From Incurvaria masculella (taxonomy: Eukaryota > Arthropoda > Insecta > Lepidoptera > Incurvariidae), in assembly GCA_946894095.1 (NCBI GenBank), contig OX335650.1, forward strand, positions 310,001-374,000: a stretch of 64,000 nucleotides of DNA. Reading direction: 5' to 3'. Shown piece after piece: positions 62,646 through 64,000 of the stretch (its first letter is position 1; every line of letters starts with the position of its first letter). Below the pieces are notes generated by a model that searched no databases, was not told the DNA's origin, and worked only from the letters and a program-made list of their open reading frames with translations. The position numbers and the translations under genes were made by a program.

Positions 62646-63386
62646 GGTCGTGCACGGTCACTTGGTGACACCAAACTGACCCACGGGAGCTGTTTCATGG
62701 GTTCGTTTTCGTACATTCCCGAGGTACCGGGCAAAATATACCGCCCGCACTTGCATATGGTGTAAATACCACATGCAGCGATAAGCCATCAAAATCAGTC
62801 GATGCGCGCTATCAGACAAGTATTCTCCGGGCAAGCAGGATTTATATGGCTGTCGTACGTGACAGGCACTTGCAAGCGCAGTCGGCTTGATGCGCACTTT
62901 GCGTTGCCGATCAGGGATGTTATTACCGATAGGTGCATAGTTTCTTCGCAAAGGTTGATTACAAATACTCGGAAGAACCTACTGTTAAAATTTCTCAAAA
63001 ACTGTAATGGAACAAAAAAAATACATACCTACATTCTTAGCAAACGTTGTTCTACAAGTATATCAGATACTGAATCAACCCTATAAGGCTCGTAGATTAT
63101 AAAAAAAAATCACCTTATAGATGACAGCTACATCTTATCGTAAGCAGAACTGAATTCTATATAGCTTATGCTGTGTCCCATGTAATTAAATATACGTATG
63201 GTAAGTTTAATCGAATTCGGATTATCGGTTTAAGAGTTATGGAGGAACATACATACATACATACAGATATGATTTCAAAAAATCGTCAATTTAGTTTTAG
63301 TATCATACATGGAGTCTACAAACGCAGTATCTTATAAAACAAAACAACTTACTCCATGAACACCTTTTACAGATTTATTATTAGTA
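62646..63386. other. Non-coding; less AT-rich segment 62646-62950, (ACAT)n at 63247-63266
   Basis: Frames on both strands between 62658 and 63086 (67-97 codons) overlap one another and have no known domain. Short ACAT tetranucleotide run. Nothing else is recognised. Confidence 0.3.
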
Positions 63387-63460
63387 CTAGCAGCCCGTCC
63401 CGGCTTTGCACGGGCATAATAATAATTAAAAAAAAATATTATTTTGACACAATCATACAC
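63387..63460 (-). mobile_element. Helitron 3' terminus on minus strand
   Basis: Minus strand: ATTATGCCCGTGCAAAGCCG, GGACGGGCTGCTAG, followed by T. This is the second common 3' hairpin type of lepidopteran Helitrons. A matching TC 5' end was not identified within the window. Confidence 0.55.
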
Positions 63461-63463
63461 AAA

Positions 63464-63508
63464 TAAACCCTGTTTACGTACGTAGGAACTGTACGTAAAC
63501 AGGGTTGA
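63464..63508. repeat. Hairpin with 17-18 bp near-perfect stem
   Basis: AACCCTGTTTACGTACGTAG, then GAACTGTACGTAAACAGGGTT; the arms AACCCTGTTTACGTAC and GTACGTAAACAGGGTT are exact inverted copies. Lies next to a Helitron end. Confidence 0.7.
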
Positions 63509-64000
63509 AACATTTGAAATAAAAAAACTTAGATATTAGTATTAGATGATTATTAGATATTAGAGAGCTCCGATAATAAACGCGTCCGATCGGTGCTAAA
63601 TTTAAAGTGCTATAGGGAGAACCGCGGCCTCCGACGCACTATTTATAGGCACGTTCCCGCCGCCCCGGCCGGCCGGTACCGCCGCAAACGCTATGTCCCG
63701 CAATTTTTAAATCTGTACTGTCTTCGAAAATATTCATTTAAGTCATATGCTGGAAAGGGCCATATAGATCTATATTAAATCAACAATGCATTTAAGGTAT
63801 TTAATTGGATAAGGATTAATGCTGTACTGGTTAAAATCGTTTCGAAAATTAGCCATTATTTGTCGTAAAAAGTAAATGACAAAAAAATGTTATTGTGGGA
63901 TATCCATAAGAGATGGACATATACCATCGCGGAGTTTTCTGTAGACCTTTTCAATGTGTACAATACTTAGTACATTATTTTGACAAATCTCGTAGGGTTC
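63509..64000. other. Non-coding; small CpG-rich patch near 63640-63700
   Basis: GCCGCCCCGGCCGGCCGGTACC within AT-rich DNA, read as CGCCCCGGCCGGCCGG. A 61-codon frame crosses it without recognisable domains. Confidence 0.3.

Overview
This is eukaryotic, repeat-dense, AT-rich DNA, most likely from a moth or butterfly (Lepidoptera). The evidence is spliced genes with GT..AG introns, RTE, Jockey/CR1-like and Tc1/mariner relics, Helitrons whose ends read TC...CTAG, 5S-rRNA- and tRNA-headed SINEs, TTAGG-type (insect telomeric) arrays inside a repeat, and a recurrent element with the palindromic motif GTGCGAGTCGGACTCGCAC. The species cannot be named from the sequence. There are no operons and no bacterial, CRISPR or phage features.

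Host genes are few. At the left edge (1-360, minus strand) lies the first coding exon of a sorting nexin 9 family gene (SH3 domain plus acidic W-D linker), which continues out of the window. At 53584-56496 (plus strand) is a complete three-coding-exon gene for a GNAT-fold, glycine-N-acyltransferase-like enzyme of 292 residues. The two genes have no evident functional link. Everything else recognisable is mobile or repetitive DNA.

Layout: 0.7-6.9 kb holds SINEs, LINE relics and a nested stack of insertions. 9.98-11.16 kb is a Tc1/mariner-type element with a DUF4817-like transposase relic. 12.8-13.6 kb is a long-TIR element. 15.18-15.72 kb is a near-perfect 36-bp x 15 minisatellite that stays open as an ORF. 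18.2-19.5 kb is a LINE relic. 19.9-21.5 kb is a fold-back element. 23.0-24.0 kb is a Helitron. 25.5-29.5 kb holds MITEs, GACGG-core elements and an RTE relic. 35.4-36.4 kb is a LINE split by a SINE with a clean 10-bp target duplication. 40.3-40.9 and 48.9-49.5 kb are inverted copies of an element with telomere-like repeats in the loop of a 90-bp palindrome. 42.3-44.9 kb lies between long inverted termini. 45.2-48.6 kb is a Helitron plus related blocks. 48.6-50.0 kb is an element with about 140-bp identical inverted termini. 50.95-51.97 kb is a mariner relic. 60.0-62.6 kb is a young 5'-truncated LINE with one visible frameshift.

The repeats form an ordered insertion history: GACGG elements sit inside MITEs, SINEs inside LINEs and MITEs, and SINEs inside fold-backs. 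Two SINE types with different promoters (5S rRNA and tRNA) share one body. Short perfect hairpins occur in several places, one of them in an intron of the acyltransferase gene. All repeat boundaries were read by eye and may be off by some bases.
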